A stretch of 64,000 nucleotides of DNA from Mycobacterium dioxanotrophicus (GCF_002157835.1 NZ_CP020809.1:6820001-6884000), one strand, 5' to 3'; positions 46,262 to 54,959 are shown, numbered from the stretch's first letter. A program made the numbers and translations. Notes: a model not told the origin generated them from the sequence alone.

Positions 46262-47568
46262 GCTGCGGTCCTTTCCATGGTGGTGACGACGGGCGCACCG
46301 TAACGCTCGACCTCGATCTGCTGCAGCGTCTTGCCGCGGGTGCGCGGGGCGCCGACGGCACCGATCAGCAGCGCCACGGTGAGCAGAGCGACGAGCAAGA
46401 TCCCGACGGCCGTGAGGCCGGTGGCCGCGAGCAGGGTCGGGAAGAAGTAGCTCAACAGCCCGGTGGCGGTGCGGACGACGAAGAACATGACCCCCTGCGC
46501 GCTGGCCCGGTACGGCGTGGCGAACAGCTCGCTGGCCCACAGGCTGTAGAAGGCCTGGGCGCCGATGCCGCTGGCGAGACCCCACAGCACCGCGAAGGCC
46601 AGCATGGTCGGCACGCCGCTGTCGGTGAACGCCACCAGCACGATCCAGGCGACGATTCCCAGCACCGCCCCGATCACATAGAGCAGGCGCTGACTCATCC
46701 GGTCGGCGTACCGCATGAAGCCGAAGTAGGTGGTGAGCACCGTGCAGCCCCACACCAGAACCTGCAGCAGATTCTGGGCGACCGGGCTGTGCAGCCCGGC
46801 GGTGTCATAGACCCGGGGCATGAAGATGCCCGCCTGTCCGGCGACCGTGTTCCAGAACAGGTAGATGCCGCCGAGGAACAACAGAGCGGTGATGTTGACC
46901 CGGCGAGAGAACAGTCCGCGCAGTCCGCGCGTGCCGACCGCCGATGCCAGCGAATTCGATTCGTGGCGGCCCTCGTCGGCCCAGATCTGCGATTCGGCCA
47001 GGCCCTGCCGCACCCACCAGACCACGGCGGCGACGACGAAGAGGTGGCCGAACACCAAGCGGGAGCCGATCAGTCCGAGCGGGGCAAGCGCGGCCGCCAA
47101 CGCGAACCCGATGAGCGGTCCGATCGACCAGGCCAGCTGTGCGGTGCCGACGTGCTTGGCCCGGGCGGTCGACGGTGCCTGTTCGGCGATGTAGGTCCAC
47201 GACGCGGGGACACCGGCGCCGACCGCGATACCGGTGATGACGAATGCGGCGAGCAGCATGGCGTAGTTCACCGCGAACGCGGCGAGCAGCACGCCGGCCA
47301 TGTAGACCAGCAGATCGTATGTGTAGATTGCCTTGCGCCCGAAGCGATCACACAGCGGACCACCCAGAATCGCACCGATCGCTGCGCCAAAAGCGTTGGC
47401 GCTCAACGCCGCCAGCAATCCGACTGCGAAGTTTCCGATCCCGAAGGCCGCCTGCCAGAACCCCAGACTGGTGGCGATCGCGATGATCGACCCGGCCTCG
47501 ATGTAGTTCGACATGGCGACCGCGATGGTGGCCCGCCACCCGGTTGTGGAGCGTGCTCCGATCTTCAT
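46258..47568 (-). CDS. MFS transporter, probable L-rhamnose importer
   Basis: A 436-residue 12-helix major facilitator protein with the loop 2-3 signature DRFGRKAIYTYD and the loop after helix 8 (RYADRMSQRLLYV), closest in look to the sugar-porter group. As first gene of a rhamnose operon its likely cargo is L-rhamnose, and that is inferred from position. The ATG at 47568 is chosen. A start at 47610 would place codons inside the LacI operator. Confidence 0.85.
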   Translation of the reverse strand: MKIGARSTTGWRATIAVAMSNYIEAGSIIAIATSLGFWQAAFGIGNFAVGLLAALSANAFGAAIGAILGGPLCDRFGRKAIYTYDLLVYMAGVLLAAFAVNYAMLLAAFVITGIAVGAGVPASWTYIAEQAPSTARAKHVGTAQLAWSIGPLIGFALAAALAPLGLIGSRLVFGHLFVVAAVVWWVRQGLAESQIWADEGRHESNSLASAVGTRGLRGLFSRRVNITALLFLGGIYLFWNTVAGQAGIFMPRVYDTAGLHSPVAQNLLQVLVWGCTVLTTYFGFMRYADRMSQRLLYVIGAVLGIVAWIVLVAFTDSGVPTMLAFAVLWGLASGIGAQAFYSLWASELFATPYRASAQGVMFFVVRTATGLLSYFFPTLLAATGLTAVGILLVALLTVALLIGAVGAPRTRGKTLQQIEVERYGAPVVTTMERTAA

Positions 47569-47594
47569 GGACCGCCTCTCCCGCTGGGCCGCAA

Positions 47595-47612
47595 AATTGA
47601 AACGTTTCAATT
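47595..47612. promoter_or_regulatory. LacI-type operator upstream of the rhamnose operon
   Basis: AATTGAAACGTTTCAATT is a perfect 18-base palindrome with the central CG of LacI-family sites, 27 bases before the start of the transporter gene. Its 12-base core is identical to the site before lutA. Binding here would block transcription of all five genes including the regulator's own. Confidence 0.85.
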
Positions 47613-47831
47613 CGTGATGGCGGTCACGTTAGAGGATCGGGTGCGACCCCGTCAAGGCCCCGGCAGCCCCATCCGGACCGATTCCGCTACTGACCAGTAC
47701 GAATTCAGGTTCTTAGCAAAGTATTAACGGCAGCACCCAGCCGCCTTAGATTGCCCACTTAGCGTTGGGGACAGGTTGAAGCGATGACGCACAACCCAGC
47801 AAGCACAGGAACCACCGAAGGGAGGCTGATC

Positions 47832-48275
47832 ATGACTATCACGACCAACACCCCGGCTTCGGACGGCAATTTTCGGTACGTGAACCAGGCGCTCGTCTGC
47901 GACGGTGCCTCGATCCGATCACAGTGCCGACAGCTGGCCACGGTGGTGACGATCAAGGGCGACGTCAACACTTTCAACATCGACACCATCACCGCATACG
48001 TGCGCCGGTCCACTCTTCCCGAGAAGCCACTGGTCGTCGACATGAGCGGCGTGACGGGCTTTGCCTCGCAGTCGATTTCGTTGTTCTACGACGTTGACGA
48101 GCGCTGCGGCGCACTCGGTGTCGATTGGGCCGTGGTCGCGAGCGACGCCGTCATCTCCGAGCTCCACGACATCGGCGTGCCGGTCACCGCGTCCGTGGCC
48201 GAAGCACTGCACCACTTCGCCGAAGGCAACCTGGCTCGCCGCCGGCTGCTCCCCCTGCTTACCAAGAGTGCCTGA
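47832..48275 (+). CDS. STAS domain protein (anti-sigma factor antagonist-like)
   Basis: A 147-residue single STAS domain: VVTIKGDVNTFNIDTITAYV, then LVVDMSGVTGFASQSISLFY. This corresponds to the anti-anti-sigma phospho-loop (usually DxSGVxxIDSSG); here the serine region reads FASQS. Such proteins bind an anti-sigma kinase and release a sigma factor, but no kinase or sigma gene lies in this window. I use the ATG at 47832, which has GGGAGG six bases upstream. An upstream in-frame ATG at 47784 is less well placed. Confidence 0.82.
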   Translation: MTITTNTPASDGNFRYVNQALVCDGASIRSQCRQLATVVTIKGDVNTFNIDTITAYVRRSTLPEKPLVVDMSGVTGFASQSISLFYDVDERCGALGVDWAVVASDAVISELHDIGVPVTASVAEALHHFAEGNLARRRLLPLLTKSA

Positions 48276-48292
48276 GAGAAAGGGCCACCACC

Positions 48293-48376
48293 ATGCTGAT
48301 CGACGTTCGATGGCTGACAATGCTCCTGGGTCGCCGGCGCCGGGTCGCCCACCACCGGCACCTGCTCGCCCACTGA
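48293..48376 (+). CDS. Possible 27-residue peptide after the STAS gene
   Basis: A short frame, ATG at 48293 preceded by AGAAAGG, encodes 27 residues with a hydrophobic start (MLIDVRWLTMLLG) and a tail of Arg and His (RRRRVAHHRHLLAH). It lies 17 bases after the STAS stop, ahead of a perfect hairpin at 48382-48399 and a terminator. The ribosome site and position favour translation. The size and lack of homologues I know of make it uncertain. Confidence 0.35.
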   Translation: MLIDVRWLTMLLGRRRRVAHHRHLLAH

Positions 48377-48381
48377 GACCT

Positions 48382-48468
48382 GCCGGGTGAACACCCGGCT
48401 ACTCACCACCGCGAAACCGACGGCGTGCTGCAGAGGTTATCTGCACGCACGTCGTCGGTTTCGCTTTT
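48382..48468 (+). terminator. Tandem hairpins, the second a rho-independent terminator
   Basis: GCCGGGTG (48382-48389) and CACCCGGC (48392-48399) form a perfect 8-bp stem with a two-base loop. Downstream, GCGAAACCGACG (48411-48422) pairs perfectly with CGTCGGTTTCGC (48453-48464), with further pairing inside (TGCAGA with TCTGCA), and is followed by TTTT (48465-48468). The second is one of the clearest rho-independent terminators in the window and ends the STAS transcript. Confidence 0.75.
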
Positions 48469-48469
48469 G

Positions 48470-48500
48470 AGGCGCTCAGGCAATCAGGCGCTCAGGCAAT
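48470..48500. repeat. Tandem 16-bp duplication across the CoA-transferase stop codon
   Basis: AGGCGCTCAGGCAAT occurs at 48470-48484 and again at 48486-48500, a 16-base unit repeated once. The repeat carries the stop codon and last residues of the CoA-transferase gene, so a second in-frame stop-like copy lies just beyond the real end. It looks like a recent slippage duplication. Confidence 0.7.
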
Positions 48501-49718
48501 GGCGCCGGAATCCTTGAGCTGGGCGATCCTGTCCCAGTCGATGCCCAGCTCCATCAACACCAGTTCGGTGTGTTCGGAGGCCTGCGGCGCCCGCGTGGTC
48601 TCCAGCGGCTCGTGGTTGAACTGCACGGGCCCACGCACCACCCGGAAGGGCTTACCGTCCGCGCCCTCGACCTCCACGATCATGTCGTTGGCGATGGCCT
48701 GCTCGTCGGTGGCCAGGTCGACCAAGCTCTGGAACGGCGCCCACTGACCTTTCATCGTCGTGAGGTGCTTGCGCCAGTACTCGAAAGGCTTGCTCCGGAT
48801 GGCGCCGGCGATCAGCTCCGCGGCCGCCTCCGCGTTCTCGATGAGCGGTAGCACATCGGAGAACCTCGGGTCGTCGGCCAATTCGGGCAGCCCGAGGTGC
48901 TCGAACGCGTCCCTGATGTAGCCGGTGGGGCTCACGATGCACAGGTTGATGGTGCCGCCGTCGGACGTCAGATAGTTACCGAGAAACGGGTTCACCGTGG
49001 GGCCGACCGAGTCCGGCATCACCGAACGCATCGTCTCGCCGCTCTCCATGCCTTGAGTGACGCTCGCGCCGGCGGCCCACCATGCGGTGCTGAGCAGTGA
49101 CACGTCGATCTCGGTCGTCTCTCCGGTCCGTTCCCGGTGAAACAGCGCCGCGGCGATGCCCCCGGCGATGTTCATGCCACCGATGGAATCCCCGAACGCC
49201 GGGATGCCCTGCGACAGGGCACCGCCGAGTTCCTCGGGTGTCAGCGCATGACCGACCCCGCTGCGGGTCCAGAACGCGGTGCCGTCGAAACCGCCGACCA
49301 TCCGCTCCGGCCCTTTGTCGCCGTAGGCGCTACCCCTGGCATAGATGATGTCCGGATTGACCGCGCGGATGTGCTCGACGTCGAACTTGTTCTTCTGCCG
49401 GGCCTGCGGCATGTAGTTGGTCAGGAACACATCGGCGGTCTTGGCGATCTCGTAGAGGACCTCCTGACCACCCGGGGTCGACACATCGATGCCGACGCTG
49501 CGCTTGCCCCGGTTGGGATGTTCGATGAGCGGATGCCGGTCGGGGTCGAGCTCGAAACCGCCCATGTGGATGAAACCGCGCTGGGTGTCGCCCCGCAGCG
49601 GGTGTTCTACCTTGACGACATCGGCGCCCCAGTCGGCGAGGATGGCACCTGCCGCCGGCACGAACGTGAACTGCGCGACCTCCAAGATCCGGACACCCTG
49701 CATCACCATGGTCGCCAT
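48492..49718 (-). CDS. CaiB/BaiF family (class III) CoA-transferase
   Basis: A 408-residue CoA-transferase: RILEVAQFTFVPAAGAILADWGADVVKVEHP at the N terminus, GKRSVGIDVSTPGGQEVLYE, and the catalytic Asp in FGDSIGGMNIAGG near residue 177. The family moves CoA between acyl groups (carnitine, bile acid, formyl- or succinyl-CoA). The cargo is not readable. It is divergent from an acyl-CoA dehydrogenase with a 13-bp palindrome between them, suggesting one degradative pathway. Confidence 0.87.
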   Translation of the reverse strand: MATMVMQGVRILEVAQFTFVPAAGAILADWGADVVKVEHPLRGDTQRGFIHMGGFELDPDRHPLIEHPNRGKRSVGIDVSTPGGQEVLYEIAKTADVFLTNYMPQARQKNKFDVEHIRAVNPDIIYARGSAYGDKGPERMVGGFDGTAFWTRSGVGHALTPEELGGALSQGIPAFGDSIGGMNIAGGIAAALFHRERTGETTEIDVSLLSTAWWAAGASVTQGMESGETMRSVMPDSVGPTVNPFLGNYLTSDGGTINLCIVSPTGYIRDAFEHLGLPELADDPRFSDVLPLIENAEAAAELIAGAIRSKPFEYWRKHLTTMKGQWAPFQSLVDLATDEQAIANDMIVEVEGADGKPFRVVRGPVQFNHEPLETTRAPQASEHTELVLMELGIDWDRIAQLKDSGAIA

Positions 49719-49738
49719 CGCACCCCTTCAACCGTTGG

Positions 49739-49751
49739 ACTTACGGTAAGT
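49739..49751. promoter_or_regulatory. 13-bp palindrome between CoA-transferase and acyl-CoA dehydrogenase genes
   Basis: ACTTACGGTAAGT is a perfect 6-bp inverted repeat around one base, 21 bases before the CoA-transferase start in a 131-base divergent gap. It has the look of a TetR/GntR-type operator for both genes. I cannot name the regulator, and none is encoded beside it. The nearest TetR genes are at 54-55 kb. Confidence 0.55.
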
Positions 49752-49849
49752 GTAGCGAGAAGAGGGCGCGTGAACCGCGCGGATTGCGGGTACCCCCGAC
49801 CTCGGATGGCGTTGCCGTCCAGTTGCGCGTGAACTGATGGAGGTCCGCG

Positions 49850-51742
49850 ATGACCGTCAGCGAAGAAGTCAACGAACGGCAGGCCAGGCAGGTTGCCGAG
49901 GAGGCCCGCGAAGCGCAGTGGCACCAGCCCAGTTTCGGCAAGGAGCTGTTCCTCGGCAGATTGCGGTTGGATCTGGTCTATCCGCATCCTCGGGGGCCGG
50001 CCGAGAAGACCCAGCGGGGCGAGGCGTTCCTGGCCCGGCTCCGGGAATTCTGCGAAACGCAGATCGACGCGGGGGTGATCGAACGAGAGGCCCAGATCCC
50101 GGACGCGGTGATCCGGGGTCTGAAGGAGCTCGGCGCGTTCGGCATGAAGATCGGCACCGAGTACGACGGACTCGGCCTGTCGCAGGTGTACTACAACAAG
50201 GCGCTCGCCCTGGTCGGCTCCGTGCATCCCTCGCTGGGCGCGCTGCTTTCGGCGCACCAGTCGATCGGCGTCCCGCAGCCGGTCGCGATGTTCGGCACCG
50301 AGGAGCAGAAACGCACCTGGCTGCCTCGCTGCACCCGCGAGATCAGCGCGTTCCTGCTGACCGAACCCGACGTGGGAAGCGACCCTGCCCGGCTGCATGC
50401 GACGGCCACACCCGACGGTGACGACTACGTACTCAACGGCGTCAAACTGTGGACCACCAACGGTGTGATCGCGGATCTCCTCGTGGTGATGGCTCAGGTG
50501 CCCGCGAGCCAGGGACATCGGGGCGGCATCACCGCCTTCGTCGTCGAAGCCGACACGCCCGGGATCGTCGTGGCGAACCGCAATCGGTTCATGGGGTTGC
50601 GCGGCATCGAGAACGGCCTGACCCGGCTGACCGATGTCCGGGTGCCCGCGGCCAACCGCATCGGCAGCGAAGGGGAAGGGCTGCGAATCGCGTTGTCCAC
50701 ACTCAATGTTGGACGCCTGTCGCTGCCTGCGGTGTGCACGGGAACGGCGAAGTGGTGCTTGAAGATCGCCCGCGAATGGTCGAAGGAACGGGTCCAGTGG
50801 GGTCGTCCGGTCGGTGAGCACGACGCCGTGGCCGGCAAGGTGGCATTCATCGCGGCCACCGCCTACGGGATCGAGGCCATGGTCGAGCTGGCGGGCGAGT
50901 TGGCCGACGCGGGCCGCACCGACATCCGGATCGAGGCCGCGCTGGCCAAGCTCTACGGCTCGGAGATGGCGTGGTTGATCGCCGACGAGCTGGTGCAGAT
51001 CCGGGGTGGACGCGGTTTCGAAACCGCCGAGTCGCTGGCTGCCCGCGGCGAGCGTGGCGTGCCCGCCGAGCAGGTCCTGCGCGACATGCGGATCAACCGC
51101 ATCTTCGAAGGCTCCACGGAAATCATGCATTTGATGCTCGCCCGGGAGGCGGTGGATGCCCACCTGTCGGTGGCCGGCGACATCATCGACCCCGAGGCCG
51201 ACCTGCGCCAGAAGGCGAAGGCGGCCGCACAGGCCGGCAAGTTCTACGCCCGCTGGCTGCCCACACTGGTGACCGGTAAAGGCCAGCTGCGCACGTCGTA
51301 CTCCGAGTTCGGGCCGCTCGCCGAACATCTGCGTTACGTCGAACGCGCCAGTCGCAAACTCGCGCGCAGCACCTTCTACGCGATGTCGCGGTGGCAGGGC
51401 GGGCTCGAGCACAAGCAACGATTCCTGGGCCGCATCGTCGACATCGGTGCGGAGCTCTTCGCGATCACCGCGGCCTGTGTCCGGGCTCAGTGCGACGAGA
51501 TGAACGACGGCGCCGGCGACCTCGCCGACGCATTCAGCCGTCAGGCCCGGGTCCGGGCCGATCAGCTGTTCGAGCAATTGTGGGACAACAGCGACGAGTC
51601 CGACCGGTCGCTGGCAAAAGATGTGCTGGAGGGTCGCTACACCTGGCTCGAGCGCGGGATCGTCGACCCGTCCATCGAGGGACCGTGGATCGCCCAGGAA
51701 GGCGGCACTGTCGGCGAAGACGTGCACCGGCACATCCGATGA
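49850..51742 (+). CDS. Acyl-CoA dehydrogenase with long C-terminal extension (VLCAD-like)
   Basis: A 630-residue flavoprotein. The ACAD core is at about residues 55-430 (LTEPDVGSDPARLHATATPDG, LNGVKLWTTNG, GRLSLPAVCTGTAKW, GRGFETAESLAARGE, RINRIFEGSTEIMHLMLAREAVD). A further ~200-residue helical domain follows, as in very-long-chain acyl-CoA dehydrogenases that act as membrane-bound dimers. The chain length of the substrate cannot be read. The ATG at 49850 follows GATGGAGG. It is divergent from the CoA-transferase. Confidence 0.88.
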   Translation: MTVSEEVNERQARQVAEEAREAQWHQPSFGKELFLGRLRLDLVYPHPRGPAEKTQRGEAFLARLREFCETQIDAGVIEREAQIPDAVIRGLKELGAFGMKIGTEYDGLGLSQVYYNKALALVGSVHPSLGALLSAHQSIGVPQPVAMFGTEEQKRTWLPRCTREISAFLLTEPDVGSDPARLHATATPDGDDYVLNGVKLWTTNGVIADLLVVMAQVPASQGHRGGITAFVVEADTPGIVVANRNRFMGLRGIENGLTRLTDVRVPAANRIGSEGEGLRIALSTLNVGRLSLPAVCTGTAKWCLKIAREWSKERVQWGRPVGEHDAVAGKVAFIAATAYGIEAMVELAGELADAGRTDIRIEAALAKLYGSEMAWLIADELVQIRGGRGFETAESLAARGERGVPAEQVLRDMRINRIFEGSTEIMHLMLAREAVDAHLSVAGDIIDPEADLRQKAKAAAQAGKFYARWLPTLVTGKGQLRTSYSEFGPLAEHLRYVERASRKLARSTFYAMSRWQGGLEHKQRFLGRIVDIGAELFAITAACVRAQCDEMNDGAGDLADAFSRQARVRADQLFEQLWDNSDESDRSLAKDVLEGRYTWLERGIVDPSIEGPWIAQEGGTVGEDVHRHIR

Positions 51743-51786
51743 ACGACCTATCGAAGGCACCACCTCAGAAGTAAACTGGGCAAATT

Positions 51787-52233
51787 ATGGCGTCGGCGAA
51801 CGCGCATGGCGGCGAATGGGGATATTGGCCTCATCCGGTGCATATGCGTGATCACTGCCTGAGTCGCCGGCAGGCACGGCAGATGAGTCGTCGATTCGCG
51901 GACGTCGGTGTCGGGATCGCCGCAGCCCGTCTTCGCGAGATCGCCACCGGCGCCCCCGCCTCCGAAGCGGAGTTGACCGACGTCGAGTTCGCCGTCTGGG
52001 CAAGCGAGTTCAAGCATGACGAATTCTTGGCCAAGTTCGAGCGGGCCAAGCGGGAGTGTCTGAAAGGACTCGTCGTCGTCGTCATGGCTGTCGTCATGCT
52101 GGCGTTCCTGTTGTCCGCGGTCGTGTGCGTGTTGAGCGCGACGTTGCACACCACACCGTTCAACAACGGTCAGATGTGGCAGCCGGTCATCCCCTCCTTA
52201 CTTGAACCGGCCGGCGAAACCCCGCAGTGGTAG
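51787..52233 (+). CDS. Hypothetical protein with one transmembrane helix
   Basis: A 148-residue protein of unknown family. A basic, His/Arg-rich N-terminal region (HPVHMRDHCLSRRQARQMSRRF) and an acidic helix (ASEAELTDVEFAVWASEFKHDEF) precede one strong transmembrane segment (GLVVVVMAVVMLAFLLSAVVCVL, about residues 93-115) and a short outside tail. The N terminus is probably cytosolic. Its end overlaps the convergent oxidoreductase gene by 36 bases. Confidence 0.65.
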   Translation: MASANAHGGEWGYWPHPVHMRDHCLSRRQARQMSRRFADVGVGIAAARLREIATGAPASEAELTDVEFAVWASEFKHDEFLAKFERAKRECLKGLVVVVMAVVMLAFLLSAVVCVLSATLHTTPFNNGQMWQPVIPSLLEPAGETPQW

Positions 52234-53268
52234 ATCCGCGCTCGTGACCAGGCCGGGCGCAGCGGCGACGACCGATTTGATGGCATTGAGCGCAGGCAGA
52301 CCGGTGACCGTCATCCCGATCGATGCGAAGCTGCTGGGGTCGGACAGGTCCACTCCCGGTTTCGGGAAGATCATGTGCTTGTTGTAGACGCACGGGTCAC
52401 CCATGATCTGAGTGATGTAGCAGCCCTTGATATCCCAACTGGGGTCGGTGTGCGGGGTCATCTGCCACTCGAGATGCGTTTCGATCTTGGGCTCACCGTC
52501 GACCAGACCTTGGTATGTGATGTAGCTGCCGCCGAGTGAGCCCTTGGGCAGCCGATACCAGCCGAGGTCGACGTCCTTGGTGCACGCGCCGAGTTCGTAG
52601 CTGAACGTGACCTCGTCCAGTGGCATGTCGAAGCAGTCTGCCATCAACAGCACACTGTCGGCGAACACCCGGGTGTATTTCTCCAGCATGCCGGGCAGGC
52701 GTGGATCATCAACCGGCAGACCGTAACCCACCTCTTTCCAGGTATCCGCCGAGTGGTGGCACGACACGTCGACGGATTCGATGGTCGTGACATTGGTGAT
52801 CTCGGCGACGTCGGCAGAGCACACCACCCCGAGAATCTGGTTCAGGCCGGGATTCATGCCGGTGCCGTAGAACGTCGCACCACCCTTCGCGCAAGCCTCC
52901 GCGAGCAGCTCCGAGACCTTCCTGCCCGAGGCATGCGGATGGTTGGTGTCGCGGTGCCAACCGGTGATCCAGTCCGCTGTGGTGACGATGTTGATGCCCG
53001 CCTCGAGAACTTTCACGTAGAGGTCCTCGTCGGGGAATACGCCGTGGAATGTGACGACATCCGGTCTGGCGGCGATGATTTCGTCGATCGATCCGGTGGC
53101 GATCACCCCGTTGGGTGCCAGCCCGGCGATCTCACCGGCATCCCTACCGATCTTTTCCGGTGTGTAGCAATGCAACCCGATCAGCGTCAGGTCGGGGTGA
53201 GCGGCGATGCGCTTGATCATCTCGGTGCCCACATTGCCGGTGGCCACCTGGAAGACGCGGATGGTCAT
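52198..53268 (-). CDS. NAD(P)-binding oxidoreductase, dihydrodipicolinate reductase-like N-terminal fold
   Basis: A 356-residue protein starting with the nucleotide-binding turn VFQVATGNVGTEMIKRIA, then LIGLHCYTPEKIGRDAG, VVTFHGVFPDEDLYVKVLEAGINIVTTADW and GTGMNPGLNQILG. It belongs to the DapB-like group common in mycobacterial steroid and lipid clusters. The reaction is unknown. It follows the Rieske oxygenase by six bases, so the two probably act on the same substrate. Confidence 0.8.
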   Translation of the reverse strand: MTIRVFQVATGNVGTEMIKRIAAHPDLTLIGLHCYTPEKIGRDAGEIAGLAPNGVIATGSIDEIIAARPDVVTFHGVFPDEDLYVKVLEAGINIVTTADWITGWHRDTNHPHASGRKVSELLAEACAKGGATFYGTGMNPGLNQILGVVCSADVAEITNVTTIESVDVSCHHSADTWKEVGYGLPVDDPRLPGMLEKYTRVFADSVLLMADCFDMPLDEVTFSYELGACTKDVDLGWYRLPKGSLGGSYITYQGLVDGEPKIETHLEWQMTPHTDPSWDIKGCYITQIMGDPCVYNKHMIFPKPGVDLSDPSSFASIGMTVTGLPALNAIKSVVAAAPGLVTSADLPLRGFAGRFK

Positions 53269-53274
53269 GTGATC

Positions 53275-54288
53275 TCAGCCTTTCGTGGCAAGGTCCGCGG
53301 CGCTGCCGCCCAGACCGTCCGGATAAAACTGCATCGCCCACTTGCGGATCGCGGTGAAGCCCTCGTACTCGGCGGCGGCCAGGGCCGGCGGATCCGAATA
53401 CCGTTGGTGCGACCAGATGTGGATGTCCTGAGTGAACTGCCGGATGACTTCGTCGCCGAACAGTTGAGCCCGCGCGGCGATCTTCTCGTCGTCGCGGCCG
53501 GGGGTCCGGCCGATGTAGACCATGAAGCGCACGTCGGAGGTCCGGTCGTCGACGGGCGTGACCGCCGAGATGGTGCGGTTGTCGATCATGCCCCAGCTCT
53601 TGGTCACCGCTATGCCCAGCCCGCCGTTGATGGCCTCGACGCCGCTGGTGACGTCCTCGATCTTCTGCGCATCGTCACCTTCGAAGGTGATGGTGAAATC
53701 GACGTAAGACCAAGGGTCGGCGAAGTCGTGCCGCGTGAACACCGGGACAATAGGAGTCTGGTGCACGAACTTGAAATGGGCGAAGTCAACGCCGTTTTCG
53801 AGCACGTACTGCGGATGAAGCTCCAGGTCCTGACGGAACAACCGCTGCTGCGGGTAGTAGTCGGCGTCGGTCTTCGCACCGAAGTCGGCGAAGATGTCGG
53901 GCACCTCGAAGTACGGGTCGCGGCCTTGGACGTCATGCCACATGTAGACCGACGCATTGCGTTCGGCCACCGGGTAGGTGCGCATGCGGCGGCCGCGGTT
54001 GGGACGGTCCTGGTACGGGATACACACATTGCGGCCTTCGTGGTTCCACTGCCAGCCGTGGAACGGGCATTGGATGACCTCGCCTTCGACGTGTCCGCCA
54101 TAGCCAAGGTGTGCGCCGAGGTGTTCGCAGTAGGCGTCCATCACCGTCAACTGTCCGGATTGCGCACGCCAGGCGACCATTTCGCGATCGAAGTACTTCA
54201 TCCGGTGCACCTCGCCCGCACCGATCTCGTCCGACCACGCCACCTGGAACCAGCCCGTCGGCTTCATCGACAACGGCGGTTTTGCCAT
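53275..54288 (-). CDS. Rieske non-haem iron oxygenase, KshA-like
   Basis: A 337-residue terminal oxygenase. The Rieske [2Fe-2S] ligands are Cys54-x-His56 (AYCEHLGAHL) and Cys74-x2-His77 (CPFHGWQW). The mononuclear iron site is in ENGVDFAHFKFVH, with two His five residues apart. Length and motif spacing match 3-ketosteroid 9alpha-hydroxylase KshA and its many mycobacterial relatives, so a steroid-like or other polycyclic substrate is plausible. A reductase partner is not encoded here. The ATG at 54288 lies 56 bases from the divergent TetR start. Confidence 0.85.
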   Translation of the reverse strand: MAKPPLSMKPTGWFQVAWSDEIGAGEVHRMKYFDREMVAWRAQSGQLTVMDAYCEHLGAHLGYGGHVEGEVIQCPFHGWQWNHEGRNVCIPYQDRPNRGRRMRTYPVAERNASVYMWHDVQGRDPYFEVPDIFADFGAKTDADYYPQQRLFRQDLELHPQYVLENGVDFAHFKFVHQTPIVPVFTRHDFADPWSYVDFTITFEGDDAQKIEDVTSGVEAINGGLGIAVTKSWGMIDNRTISAVTPVDDRTSDVRFMVYIGRTPGRDDEKIAARAQLFGDEVIRQFTQDIHIWSHQRYSDPPALAAAEYEGFTAIRKWAMQFYPDGLGGSAADLATKG

Positions 54289-54344
54289 GGCTCGAGAATC
54301 ACAGAGGGTTCTATCAAAGTCAATACTCGCGTAGCATCCCGGAA

Positions 54345-54959
54345 ATGACCGAGCGGCGCACCAACCGGCGTGGCCAGGCAAGCCGCGAGAGCATGCTGGA
54401 CGCCGCGGTCCATGCGCTCGCCTCGGGTGCGCCGGGCTCGGTATCGGGCAACCGCATCGCCAAGGATGCGGGTGCCACGTGGGGCACGGTCAAGTACCAG
54501 TTCGGCGACATCGACGGCCTCTGGGCGGCGGTGTTGCGCCACACCGCCGAACGCCGGGGGCAGATGCCATCGCACGCTGTGCCGCACGGCACGCTGGCCG
54601 AGCGCGTCACCGGCATCCTCGATGTCATGTACGACGGACTGACCGCCACGGATTCTCGCGCGATCGAGAATCTGCGCGCAGCCCTGCCCCGGGACAGAGC
54701 TGAGTTGGAACGCCTCTATCCGCAGACCGCTGCCGAGCTCGCGTCGTGGCAGCGGACATGGATCGAGGACTGCCAGAAGGCATTTGCCGATCTGGACGTC
54801 GATCCGGCCCGGGTGCGGGAGGTGGCGCTGTTCATCCCGGGCGCCATGCGCGGCATCACCTCAGAACGGCAGCTGGGCACCTACATCGACCTCGACGAGG
54901 CGCGCCGCGGCCTGTCCAAGGCGATCGTCGCGTACCTGGAGAATTCGCAGACCCGTTAG
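54345..54959 (+). CDS. TetR family transcriptional regulator
   Basis: A 204-residue regulator with an N-terminal helix-turn-helix (GSVSGNRIAKDAGATWGTVKYQFGDIDGLW). It is divergent from the Rieske/oxidoreductase pair and is the natural candidate to repress it. I found no strong dyad in the 56-base gap. The ATG at 54345 is preceded by CCCGGAA. It ends with a four-base convergent overlap with the next TetR gene. Confidence 0.83.
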   Translation: MTERRTNRRGQASRESMLDAAVHALASGAPGSVSGNRIAKDAGATWGTVKYQFGDIDGLWAAVLRHTAERRGQMPSHAVPHGTLAERVTGILDVMYDGLTATDSRAIENLRAALPRDRAELERLYPQTAAELASWQRTWIEDCQKAFADLDVDPARVREVALFIPGAMRGITSERQLGTYIDLDEARRGLSKAIVAYLENSQTR

